Shown piece after piece: positions 43,243-52,700 of a stretch of DNA of 64,000 nucleotides. How positions within the stretch are numbered: the stretch's first letter is position 1; every line of letters starts with the position of its first letter. The notes beneath the pieces were generated by a model that was given only the letters and a program-made list of their open reading frames with translations, made no database searches and was not told the origin of the DNA. This stretch comes from DATFVA01 sp963743325. Lineage in GTDB: Bacteria; Bacteroidota; Ignavibacteria; Ignavibacteriales; Ignavibacteriaceae. A program made the position numbers and the translations under genes. The stretch lies in assembly GCA_963743325.1 (NCBI GenBank), contig CAVUOZ010000010.1, positions 310,001 to 374,000 on the forward strand, written 5' to 3'.

Positions 43243-44456
43243 TATCCGAATCTCAGGCTGTTAACAGGTTGTATCCGGGAGGCTACGTAACTGGGAATTA
43301 CCGAGGCTAAAATGCAAAGGAGAAAGGTTAATAAAGAAACGCCTGCAAAAGTATACCACTTCAACATAATGGGTACAGTTGAAACAAAATATACAGAAGA
43401 GGGGAGTGATATAACATTAAACTCAAGCTGTATTCCCATAAGCAAAATTGCAAGTGCATTGCCTAAAATGATACCTATTATTGCAAGGAATATTCCCTGG
43501 TAAATAAAAACTGAAGTGATCTGTCGTTTGGTTGCACCAAGTGATTTAAGCATTCCCACATCTCTTGTCTTTTCAAGAACTATCATCAGTAATGTGCCGA
43601 TTATATTAAAAACTGCAACTATAATTATTAGTCCCAGCACAATAGGAATAGGTTTCTTTTGTAAATCGATCCAGGTGAAAATATTCCTGTGCGTCTGATA
43701 TATTGATGCAACCTTGTGGGGATAATGCAGGTTTTCAGAGAGATATTTAGTGAGACTATCAATCTTTGAAATATCATTCAGCTTAATATCATATCCGTTG
43801 ACATTATCACCCAGTGAAAATAAGTCCTGGGCGGACTTCAGTTTAACATAAGCAAACAGATCATCGTATTCTGCCATACCGCTCTCGAAGATTCCGGTAA
43901 CCCTAAATTGTTCTATATTGGGCAGGGTTCCCGGTTCAGGTATCTTGTCATTCTTCAAGGCAAAGACAGTTACTTTGTCACCCAGGCCTACAAGCAGTTT
44001 ATCGGCAAGTTTCCTGCCTATTACTATTGATGTTGAGTCTTCCAGATTAAAATTCCCCGCAATGATACTATTCCTCACTCTTAAAGATTTATTCCCGGGT
44101 GTAATTCCTTTAATATTCACGCCGTCTTTAAATTTTCTGCTGCTTATGATCGCAAGTTTTGAAATAAAGGGATTCACCTCCATACCGTATGGTGCGATGA
44201 TTTCCTTAATTCGTGGAAGCATTTCTTTATAATCGGGAACTGTTGATTTATATGATGATATGGTGATATGAGAATCAAAATCAATGATTTTATTAGTAAG
44301 TGTATTTGCAAATCCCGTTAAAATACTAAGTGCAATAATGAGAGTAGCCACCCCAAGAGAAATTCCGATTATGGATATGGACGAAATAAATGTTATAAAC
44401 TTCGAGCCTTTTTTGGAAAGGATAAATTTTTTCGATACAAAAAAAGGGAATGACAT
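43242..44456 (-). CDS. FtsX-like ABC permease (LolC/LolE type), first gene
   Basis: 404 aa. It has the same architecture as the next gene: FFVSKKFILSKKGSKFITFISSISIIGISLGVATLIIALSILTGF, a periplasmic domain, and C-terminal membrane helices with VLGLIIIVAVFNIIGTLLMIVLEKTRDVGMLKSLGATKRQI. Two different permeases suggest a LolC/LolE heterodimer rather than the single LolF seen in some bacteria. First gene of the operon; the promoter should lie in 44457-44560. Confidence 0.9.
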   Translation of the reverse strand: MSFPFFVSKKFILSKKGSKFITFISSISIIGISLGVATLIIALSILTGFANTLTNKIIDFDSHITISSYKSTVPDYKEMLPRIKEIIAPYGMEVNPFISKLAIISSRKFKDGVNIKGITPGNKSLRVRNSIIAGNFNLEDSTSIVIGRKLADKLLVGLGDKVTVFALKNDKIPEPGTLPNIEQFRVTGIFESGMAEYDDLFAYVKLKSAQDLFSLGDNVNGYDIKLNDISKIDSLTKYLSENLHYPHKVASIYQTHRNIFTWIDLQKKPIPIVLGLIIIVAVFNIIGTLLMIVLEKTRDVGMLKSLGATKRQITSVFIYQGIFLAIIGIILGNALAILLMGIQLEFNVISLPSSVYFVSTVPIMLKWYTFAGVSLLTFLLCILASVIPSYVASRIQPVNSLRFG

Positions 44457-44639
44457 CTGACAAATTCCGATATTGCCTTCACAATTTAATCAAGATTGCG
44501 AACAGTTGAAAATTGTATATAATTGTACATTTAAGAGAAGATTCATAAAAATATCGGGCAAATACATTGTTTTTTTAGAAGATATGAAATATATTTAATA
44601 CTCTTTTTTAAGAAAATAATATAAGTCCAGTTCTTTAAC

Positions 44640-44659
44640 ATCCCGATATTCATCGGGAT
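44640..44659. repeat. 20-bp perfect inverted repeat in the tRNA-Pro promoter
   Basis: atcccgat, loop attc, atcgggat. It ends directly at a TAAATTTG -7 box (44660-44667), so it would fill the promoter spacer. A similar tcccga...tcggga pair occurs at about 60130-60155. Confidence 0.6.
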
Positions 44660-44667
44660 TAAATTTG
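44660..44667 (+). promoter_or_regulatory. -7 box of the tRNA cluster
   Basis: taaatttg, an exact TAnnTTTG match 10 bases before tRNA-Pro. The -33 position holds tttaac rather than TTG. Confidence 0.45.
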
Positions 44668-44677
44668 ATAGGCATTT

Positions 44678-44753
44678 CGGGGCGTAGCGTAGCCCGGTTC
44701 ATCGCGCCTGCTTTGGGAGCAGGAGGTCGCAGGTTCGAATCCTGCCGCCCCGA
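44678..44753 (+). tRNA. tRNA-Pro (anticodon TGG)
   Basis: 76 nt: acceptor CGGGGCG/CGCCCCG, anticodon stem CCTGC/GCAGG with loop TTTGGGA (TGG), T-arm GCAGG TTCGAAT CCTGC, discriminator A. First of four tRNAs in a row. Confidence 0.96.
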
Positions 44754-44895
44754 CTATCGGATTAACAATTGGCAATGTTCAATTGACAATTTAGGAATAT
44801 GTTACTATTCCTTCCATTTTTTGATCACTGATTCAGTTCATAAAAAATTTTTAAGCGTTCATTGATAATTGTTAATTTTAATTGATTCCTGAACT

Positions 44896-44968
<73 letters not shown>

Positions 44969-44977
44969 CAAACAAAT

Positions 44978-45052
44978 GGTGAGCGTAGCTCAGTTGGTTA
45001 GAGCATCAGGTTGTGGCCCTGAGGGTCGTGGGTTCAACTCCCATCGCTCACC
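44978..45052 (+). tRNA. tRNA-His (anticodon GTG)
   Basis: Acceptor GTGAGCG/CGCTCAC, preceded by an encoded G (-1) opposite discriminator C73, the histidine identity pair. Anticodon stem TCAGG/CCTGA with loop TTGTGGC (GTG). T-arm GTGGG TTCAACT CCCAT. Confidence 0.96.
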
Positions 45053-45087
45053 CTAGCAGTTCTTTAATATTTATTATGATTTTTCAA

Positions 45088-45159
45088 GGCCCTATCGTCT
45101 AGTGGTTAGGACATCGCCCTTTCACGGCGGTAACAGGGGTTCAAATCCCCTTGGGGTCA
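45088..45159 (+). tRNA. tRNA-Glu (anticodon TTC)
   Basis: 72 nt: acceptor GGCCCTA/TGGGGTC with two wobble pairs, anticodon loop TTTCACG (TTC), T-arm AGGGG TTCAAAT CCCCT, discriminator A. Last tRNA of the cluster, followed by a terminator. Confidence 0.95.
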
Positions 45160-45166
45160 CTAAAAG

Positions 45167-45198
45167 CCCTTAAATTCGATCAGAGTTTAAGGGTTTTT
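45167..45198 (+). terminator. Terminator of the tRNA cluster
   Basis: cccttaaa, loop of 11 nt, tttaaggg, then ttttt; eight perfect pairs, placed eight bases after tRNA-Glu. Confidence 0.88.
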
Positions 45199-45388
45199 CA
45201 TATGGATTTGTAGTCTCTTCGATATGTCATGCATTAACTCTCAAAGAATATTTAATATTCTTATAAATAAATTAATAATCATTCTATTATAACTCCACCG
45301 AACTCATTATAACTAATAATGCATATTTGTTTTTTTCAGCAATCATCTATTTATTCTTCTTTAAACAAATATTGTTTTTCTAACCTTT

Positions 45389-47089
45389 TCATTTATTAAA
45401 CCTTTTTTTAACCTTATTTACCTCTTCGAGAGAATCAAAGTAGCCTATTCGTACCCGGAACCATGTTCCATCAAGTTCCGGCAAATCTGCAATTGTTACA
45501 AATGAGTTGTATCCTTCGGACTGGAGCCGCTTCATTTCGCCTTCAGCTTTTGCTCTTGAGCGCCACGATGACACCTGAAAACAATATAAATAACCATCAG
45601 TGAAAATCATACTTCCGACATTTTTTTCATTGGCCGGATCATAAGTCCTTTTTACTTTGACATTAGTATTCTTTGCAACCTCAGGGTTATCCCCTGAAAA
45701 AAGAATTATTGAAACTCTCCGGTTTTGCGATCTCCCTGTTTCGGTGTTATTATCTGCAATAGGGTAATCCGGTCCGTATCCATTCATAAATATTCTTGAA
45801 CCGTCTATGCCTCTGGAGACAAAATAGTTATATACAGAATGTGCACGTTCTAAAGATAATTCTTTATTCAAATCGTATGGTCCGGTATTATCGGTATGCC
45901 CCTCAATTTTCCATTTTGTATCAGGATAATCCTTCATCACTTTCAGCAGTCTTTCCAGCTCAGGATATGCAGCTGCGAGCAACTCAGCTTTACCGGTTGC
46001 AAACGTGACACCAGCATTTAATATGATTTCTGTATCCCTGATTGGCTCATAAACTTTTTCATCTATTGGACAACCCCATTTATTTACCTCTGTGCCTTTG
46101 GGAGTATCAGAACATAAATCCTTAAAATCCGGAACCCCGTCATCGTCTGAATCCAAAGGACAACCACGAGAATCTACTTTAACTCCTATCGGGGTATCGT
46201 TGCATAAATCCAGATAATCCGGGATACCATCACCATCCCTATCCAGTGAACACCCATCTAAATTGACAGGTACATTTTTAGGAGTATTAGGACACTTGTC
46301 CAGAAAATCAGGTACCCCATCTTTATCGGCATCAATTGGACATCCGAACTCATCTGTGATAACAGAAGGTGGTGTATCAGGACACAAATCGTCTTTGTCC
46401 TCCACACCATCATTATCGGAATCCTCTATACCGCCAAAATAAAATTGTAGTCCTGTATTAAAAGTAAAGAATATATCATTATCAGAACCTCCGGTAATAG
46501 TATTAGGTGAATCATCCAGATTATCAAAGGGAAGGTAATTCATGATTGCGGAAAAATTTAATGAGATGGATTTGCTTACCATAAATTTTAATCCTAATTC
46601 ACCGCTGGCAAACCAATCGTTAGGACTATACTTATTTTGTTTATTTCTTATAAGATCAGTTCCCTCCGTATCCTTAGGCTGATAATTTACCCATCCCGCT
46701 CTGACAATAATATAGGGGAAAAAGGAGTCCCAATAACTGTATGTAAAACTCGCCCCTCCCGATAACATGAACAATTGTGTTCTGAATTCTTCCAACGGGG
46801 GATAGTAAACGCGGTACCCTGGTCTGCCAGAAGCTGCAGCGTAACCATATTCACCGGCGACCGAAATACCCAGAATCCCATTATCATAAGTGGTAAAGTA
46901 ATAATCTCCCAACAGACGTATGATATAATTAATTTCAGTATTCTGAAAATCAGATTTAGTATATGTTATTCCGCCTTCCAAACCGATAGCAGTTTTTGAA
47001 GACAGCGGATTGAAAATCTTTTCCTGTCTTGATTGTGCGAAACAGGAAGAACTCAGAATAACTAAAGCAAGAACGAAAAAGCTTTTCAT
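45389..47089 (-). CDS. Outer-membrane OmpA-family protein with TSP3 repeats and SPOR domain
   Basis: 566 aa. Signal peptide ends SSSCFAQ. Residues about 30-215 form a beta-barrel-like region (GLEGGITYTKSDF...LQFYFG). Residues about 218-345 carry calcium-binding thrombospondin type 3 repeats: DSDNDGVEDKDDLCPDTP, DADKDGVPDFLDKCPNTP, DRDGDGIPDYLDLCNDTP, DSDDDGVPDFKDLCSDTP. The OmpA peptidoglycan-binding domain follows (about 355-460; IEGHTDNTGPYDLNKELSLERA, NRRVSI), then a SPOR-type domain (about 490-566; YCFQVSSWRSRAKAEGEMKRL...WFRVRIGYFDS). It probably links outer membrane and cell wall and may also bind denuded glycan at division sites. Confidence 0.9.
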   Translation of the reverse strand: MKSFFVLALVILSSSCFAQSRQEKIFNPLSSKTAIGLEGGITYTKSDFQNTEINYIIRLLGDYYFTTYDNGILGISVAGEYGYAAASGRPGYRVYYPPLEEFRTQLFMLSGGASFTYSYWDSFFPYIIVRAGWVNYQPKDTEGTDLIRNKQNKYSPNDWFASGELGLKFMVSKSISLNFSAIMNYLPFDNLDDSPNTITGGSDNDIFFTFNTGLQFYFGGIEDSDNDGVEDKDDLCPDTPPSVITDEFGCPIDADKDGVPDFLDKCPNTPKNVPVNLDGCSLDRDGDGIPDYLDLCNDTPIGVKVDSRGCPLDSDDDGVPDFKDLCSDTPKGTEVNKWGCPIDEKVYEPIRDTEIILNAGVTFATGKAELLAAAYPELERLLKVMKDYPDTKWKIEGHTDNTGPYDLNKELSLERAHSVYNYFVSRGIDGSRIFMNGYGPDYPIADNNTETGRSQNRRVSIILFSGDNPEVAKNTNVKVKRTYDPANEKNVGSMIFTDGYLYCFQVSSWRSRAKAEGEMKRLQSEGYNSFVTIADLPELDGTWFRVRIGYFDSLEEVNKVKKRFNK

Positions 47090-47558
47090 TTTACCCTGTG
47101 ATATATAATTGTGTTTAACTTTATTTATGGACTATAATTGATTTAAAAATTGAAGAAATATTAAAATTATCGGAAGCCAGGTACCCACATTTAACCAGTG
47201 CGTGTCTGAATATAATAAAATGTAAATAAAAGATAAGAAAAAAATCAGTTAAATTATTTATACATAAAAAAATAAAATAAAATAATAACTAATATTTTTT
47301 CTCTGAAAATAAAAAATCAGCAATCGTTCAGGGTATTCCGACTTTTGTTTTTCACTTTCTTTATAAGCTCGAAACAACTAAAGTAATGAATGATTTCCTC
47401 TGACACATTATAAATAAATATCAGTAATAGGTTTTTCCGGGCTTTTCTTTTTCATATTGTAAACCCTTCAGTCCTTATCAATATTACATTTCTTTTGCAG
47501 CGGTAGATGTCCAGACTAGTTTGTTGCAAATGGAGTTTCCTTTTACAAATGCGATATA
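47090..47558. other. Non-coding AT-rich stretch
   Basis: About 470 bp, very AT-rich, without a credible ORF on either strand. The part next to 47090 should hold the promoter of the OmpA-family gene. No repeat or RNA structure stands out. Confidence 0.45.
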
Positions 47559-48161
47559 TTAAATCAGGTCGTGATAGTTATTGATAAGATTTAAAAATTC
47601 AGGATCGGGAGATAAAGTTATACTGAACTCCGTGCCTGGTATTTCATCCTCAACAATTTGAGTTATACCGCAAAGTCTGTAATAAATTTCATAGTTATTA
47701 AGAGGATTATAAAGACCGATAACTGAACAGGCATAAAATGGGATTACCAGAATGTCGGTACAACGTATATCTATATCACAAGTCAAATGAATTTCCGTAT
47801 TGTTAAGAACTGTCTCCTTAATCATCAAAGCAGCACCGCATGGAGTAATTATATTCTTCTTTGTAAAGGTTATGGAAGTATTTTTACCTGCAATATGCTT
47901 GATTATCTTCTGATATGCGTTACTTCCTGCTGCATCTGATTTTGCCAAGGTTTGTTTAAGCAGCGGGATACTATTGATAACTTTTGCGAATTTGACCGTA
48001 AGATGGAATTTGTTCCGTTCTTCCATCAGTTTATCGGAATCGGTCTGCCTGCATCTCCGGGGGAGGGAATACATCACTGATTTTCCATTCCGGTTCCTCA
48101 CGACAGTGCTGCCAATTGTTCCGCTTAACTGACCCCAAATGTTTTTTTGTATAACTGCCAT
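47559..48161 (-). CDS. Uncharacterised protein, 200 aa (DUF6266-like N-terminus)
   Basis: No signal peptide. The N-terminus KNIWGQLSGTIGSTVVRNRNGKSVMYSLPRRCRQTDSDKLMEERNKFHLTVKFAKVINSIPLL recalls the DUF6266 family of Bacteroidota, whose members also start with a glycine-rich G-x-hydrophobic-SGxIGxVVxR pattern. The second half (about 95-190) is beta-rich, with CDIDIRCTDILVIPFYACSV. Family assignment is tentative and no function is known. It lies alone between the OmpA gene and a decayed region. A tctcctta sequence just upstream (aaggaga on the coding strand) serves as ribosome site. Confidence 0.55.
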   Translation of the reverse strand: MAVIQKNIWGQLSGTIGSTVVRNRNGKSVMYSLPRRCRQTDSDKLMEERNKFHLTVKFAKVINSIPLLKQTLAKSDAAGSNAYQKIIKHIAGKNTSITFTKKNIITPCGAALMIKETVLNNTEIHLTCDIDIRCTDILVIPFYACSVIGLYNPLNNYEIYYRLCGITQIVEDEIPGTEFSITLSPDPEFLNLINNYHDLI

Positions 48162-48384
48162 TTTAGACTCTCCTTATGAATTTACATATATATACTTCTG
48201 AAAATGCCATTTTCCACCATCGACTCTAAATATTTTTGATTTTTTCGACTATACTGATCAGGGAGAGGTGGAGACAATAGTAATTACTTAGGCACCAGAG
48301 CGTATGTGAGTTGTGAGAAAGGCTCCTGAAAAATAATTCAACAAGACTGTCGGGCATAATTCAAAAGGATAAATATCGATAATT

Positions 48385-48696
48385 TTACTTCAATCTGGAT
48401 TTAATTAAATATTCAGTTACCTGGGCATTATTCCCAACATATTTTCTGGCAGTAATATTATTTTCAGAAATTATTGTCAGTGATTCTATGTCTGATAAAA
48501 CAAGTTTAGAAGGTTTTCTGCTGCATATATAAATTACATGGTGAGATGTATCCAGAGGCATCTGGAAATTACCCTTTACTTTAAGACTGATTTTTTCAAT
48601 TACACTTTTACGATTAATATCATTACATCGATTTGACCGGCATCGGGAATATTATCGTATATTAATTCTTAGTTTCATGTATTTGAAGTGATTCAT
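48385..48696 (-). pseudogene. Decayed coding relic
   Basis: On the minus strand three frames in succession read MNHFKYMKLRINIR, then YDNIPDAGQIDVMILIVKV, then IEKISLKVKGNFQMPLDTSH...NITARKYVGNNAQVTEYLIKSRLK and a stop. The joined product of about 100 aa has normal protein composition and a plausible start, which points to a gene broken by two frameshifts. The family is not recognised. Confidence 0.4.
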
Positions 48697-49226
48697 TTTA
48701 ACTAAGAAAAAATAAAATTACAGTTCTAAATAAAAGAAGTGAAAAACCACAAATTGTACGATCGTCGAATTAAGCACGAAAAGAAAGTTTAAACCCGGGA
48801 TATGTGGAACTTGCCAAGAGAGAATTAAAAACCAGGAAATACAAAACAGAAAATATGGATGTAATCTCAAATTTTGAAAGAAAGACTGCTGAAAGATGTT
48901 GCTCACAACGAAACCACAATCACGATTTATGCCTTGCCCTAGAATAAATGTAGACGCTCAAAATATATTTGAGTAAGACAATTATTAATAATAGCAAGTA
49001 TCTATCACGGCAAAGAATTAATCCAGAGAGTAAGAAATACTCATTTCCGGAAATGTCTATAAATGTGACAGTTTTACTTAAAGTAAATAGAGCTTAGTAT
49101 TTGCAAATATTGGATTTATGAACTGTTGTTAAAGTAAAATAATGGTTCATTAAGTGCATCTTTTTGTGATACATTTAAAAAAAATTCGTAAGAATTATAA
49201 AAATATTGTTGATTATCATATTCTAT

Positions 49227-49615
49227 TTATTTAACCTTTACCACGTTTGGATTTTTATATTCTGTAAGTTGCTGCTTATCTAAAGAATGCATATCGGTGA
49301 GGGAGAGACTTAAAGAATACCTTAGTTCTGTACAATAGATACTTTCATGTGCTCTGTTTAGAGTTCTAAGCCGTCAATAGACGAGTTTAACAAGTTATCT
49401 ATTTCTTCACAATCCCGTTTTATAGATACACCCTGAGTTTTTAATTCAATAATTAGCTGGCTTTTATTTAAAGGTGGAGATGTCGGCAGCATTGAGTAAC
49501 TCTGGAATTTATCTTAAAAGATTATCAGGATTTCCCTGTCATAAATCCATTTCTTTATTTGTTCCGCATTTAAAGATATATAGTAAGGGGGTCGTAAATC
49601 AACGCGTCTTTCCTG
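49227..49615 (-). pseudogene. Decayed coding relic, two disruptions
   Basis: On the minus strand the frame reads RRVDLRPPYYISLNAEQIKK, WIYDREILIIF, an in-frame TAA (49514-49516), then DKFQSYSMLPTSPPLNKSQL, IIELKTQGVSIKRDCEEIDN and LLNSSIDG. A shift near 49350-49358 then gives LRTLNRAHESIYCTELRYSL, SLSLTDMHSLDKQQLTEYKN, PNVVKVK and a stop. The conceptual product of about 128 aa looks like a real soluble protein fragment. The family is not recognised. It ends close to the giant T9SS gene on the opposite strand. Confidence 0.5.
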
Positions 49616-49715
49616 TCATTCAGCTTTGCAGGCAGCTCTAATTTATGACTACTGTAAAGCTTTAAATTCTATAAAAATAATCAACAAAAATTCGAATTCA
49701 TTTTATGGAGGTTTT

Positions 49716-52700
49716 ATGTTTCGAAATGTACTTAAGATTATTTCACCTGTTCTAGTACTAGCAATTCTTATATTTTCACAAAATGCATTTGCACAGAGTG
49801 ATGCAAAACAAATAATAAAGAGTTATCAGAATGGTGAACTAACTAATCCAACTTCAGGGGAAAAACAAATAATTCAAGAATATCTGGAAAGTATTCAGAA
49901 GAAAGCACCTTATTATCAAAAACGGGTTCTTTCTCCCAATGCGACAACTTATATAGATGAGGATTTTTCTTCCGCAACTGGGATCACTCCGCCAACCGGC
50001 TGGACACAAAATATTATTAGTGGTCCTTTTTCTTGGTATTTCGACAATCCCGGTGGCAGGATACTTAACGCACCAATTACAGATCCAGCAGCTATTTTTG
50101 ATAGCGATTTTAATGGTGGCGGCGCTGAAAATGTTGCATTGGAATCTCCAACTTTTAGTCCACCCGCAGCTACTACTGTCTTAATGGAATGGGATCAGTA
50201 TTTTAACGGTGGTTTTGGTGGTACAGCAAATGTGGAAGTTTGGAACGGAGCCTCCTGGGTTTCGGTTTACACTACTACGGTTTCAACATCAAATCCGGAT
50301 CATCGAACAATAGATATTTCATCAAATGTTGCTGGTGTAACTAACGCACAGGTTCGATTCCGCTGGACAGGAGATTATTCATGGTATTGGATTGTGGACA
50401 ACGTTTTTGTAAATGAACCTGCTGCAACACCAAATCCGGCAGTTTTGGTTGCACCGCCTAATACGGGAGTAGATGTTTCCATTAACACAAATTTGAACTG
50501 GGTATCCGGCGGTGGTACAGCCCCTACAGGTTACAGAATTTATTTCGGCACTAATGGCGGTGGTGTTACACCTCCAACTAATATTGCAAACAATGTAGAC
50601 CTTGGCTTAGTAACAACATACACTCCGGCCTTACCATTAGCTTACAGCACAACATACTATTGGGAAATAATTCCATATAATGGTGCTGGTGATGCTACAG
50701 GTAATGTGATATGGTCATTCACAACAGGTGCTGATCCTACTATAACTACCTTTCCGTATACAGAAAGTTTTGATAATGTAGCATTCCCTCCATATGGCTG
50801 GGGTAATACCCAGATTAATCTCACTGGTTTATGGACTCAAGTAACAACTGGTACATATCCGACTTGTAACCCACATAGTGGTACAGGTATGGCTAAATAT
50901 GGCTGTTTCAGCTATAGTACAGGTACCTCTGCAATACTTGTTACACCACCCATTAATTTTCCGGGTGATGGTTACCGTGTAAGCTTCTGGATGTATCGTG
51001 ATCCTGGTTACGCTTCAAGTGCTGATAAAGTTGATATACAATTTAATACATCACCTAATCTTACTGGAGCCACTTTACTTGGAACTATAAACAGATCGAT
51101 GTCTTTGGATCCTGTCGTAGCAGCTGAAGGCTGGTATCAATATTCATTTAATGTCCCTTCAGGCACAATCGGGGATGGATATATAATTTTTCAAGGAACC
51201 AGTGCTTATGGTAACAATATTTATGTAGACGATGTAACAGTTGATGTCGCTGCATTTGGTAATTTAAACGGAACAATTACAAATTGCTTTACAACCGATC
51301 CTCTTGATGGTGCAACAGTTATGGCAGGCTTATATTCTACCACTACTAATCCATCAGGATATTATGAGTTTTTAAATATACCAACCGGAAGCTACGATGT
51401 TACAGCCAGCAAATTAGGATATGCTGACAATACTGTAACAGGAGTTACTGTTACAGGAGGAACAACTACACAAAACATTTGCCTGAACGAATTGCTATTT
51501 CCACCTTCAAACCTGCAAGCTTCGGTCACAGGGCAAAATGTTAATTTGACCTGGCAGCCGTCAGATGCAGACCGATGGGTTAGATGTGATAATGGTGTGA
51601 ATTCTAATGCAGTTGGTTTAACGGCAGGCGGTACATTTGAAGTATCTGCAAGATTTCCATCCAGTGTTACTTTACCTTTAGCTGGTAAAGTATTAACACA
51701 AATGGAAATCTATATTTGGGACATACCCAGCAATTGTACAATTAAGATCTACGATCAGGGAACTTCAACTTCTCCGGGAATTGTTCTGCATTCGGAAGAC
51801 ATAACTTCACAGATCACCGGGAGTCATAGTTGGTATCTCATCACTTTAAATTCTCCTGTTCCAATTTCGGGAAACGACATCTGGATAGGTTATGAAGCAA
51901 CAGCCGCAGCTGGTCTGTATCCTGCCGGCTGTGATGCAGGACCTGTTGCTCCGGATGGTGATTGGCTCTATATAGCTCCTGACTGGATGCATGCGGGATA
52001 TGGAAACTGGAATATTGCCGGATATGTAACTAGTCCGGGTCCCGAGGGTACGAAACTTAGTATACCTTTAGCTTACAACTCTACGGATAGGATGGAAAAG
52101 GAATCTCTCCTGCTTAGAACAGAAAATGAGGAGTTGAAGAAGATTGAATTCGGCAAAGGAATGTTTACTGCCGTACATGGTAATATGCAAAGTGTTTCCC
52201 AGTTTGTAAATAATACTATTACAGCTGGTCAGCAAAACAAAACTGGTATGCAGCATAATGGTAGTGAATCTATAGATGCTACTTTTACTGGTTACAATGT
52301 GTATCGTGACAATGTAGAGATTATTCATAACACAGCAAATTTGTTTTACAATGATCTTTCGCTGCCTTATGGTACTTATAGTTACAAAGTTACATCACAA
52401 TATCTAGAAGGTGAATCGGCTCCTGCAGGTCCGGTTGTTGTTTCAGTTGTACCGCCCCCAGCCGGAATTCCTTTTACCGAGAATTTTGACGGTACCTGGC
52501 CGGGTAACTGGATGGTATTAAATGGAACTCAAACCAATCAATGGTTTGTAGGGACTGCTGCAGTACCTTTCTCATCCCCGAACTCAGCATACATCTCTAA
52601 CGATGGAGGCATAACTTACTTTTATAATAATACCGCTACAAGCGTTGTCCATATGTTTAGGGATATAACATTTAGTGGTTCTGTCGGAGGTGGTTATCAA

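Larger units (their letters stand above)
48162..49715. other. 1.55-kb region without intact genes, holding decayed coding sequence
   Basis: Three stretches translate to protein-like sequence interrupted by stops and shifts (minus strand 48385-48696 and 49227-49615, plus strand about 48736-48963). The remaining parts are AT-rich and featureless. The last 100 bp include the leader and ribosome site tggaggtttt of the giant T9SS gene. Confidence 0.5.

Noticed and set aside
44665..44865. 66-codon ORF over tRNA-Pro
   Set aside because: Overlaps a certain tRNA gene entirely; a chance frame.
48718..48906. 62-codon minus-strand ORF in the decayed region
   Set aside because: Extreme hydrophobic/aromatic composition with no ribosome site; the opposite strand there looks more like broken coding sequence.
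49626..49715. Upstream ATG of the giant T9SS gene
   Set aside because: The 30 extra residues lack signal features and would hide the clear signal peptide that begins at ATG 49716 behind a good ribosome site.
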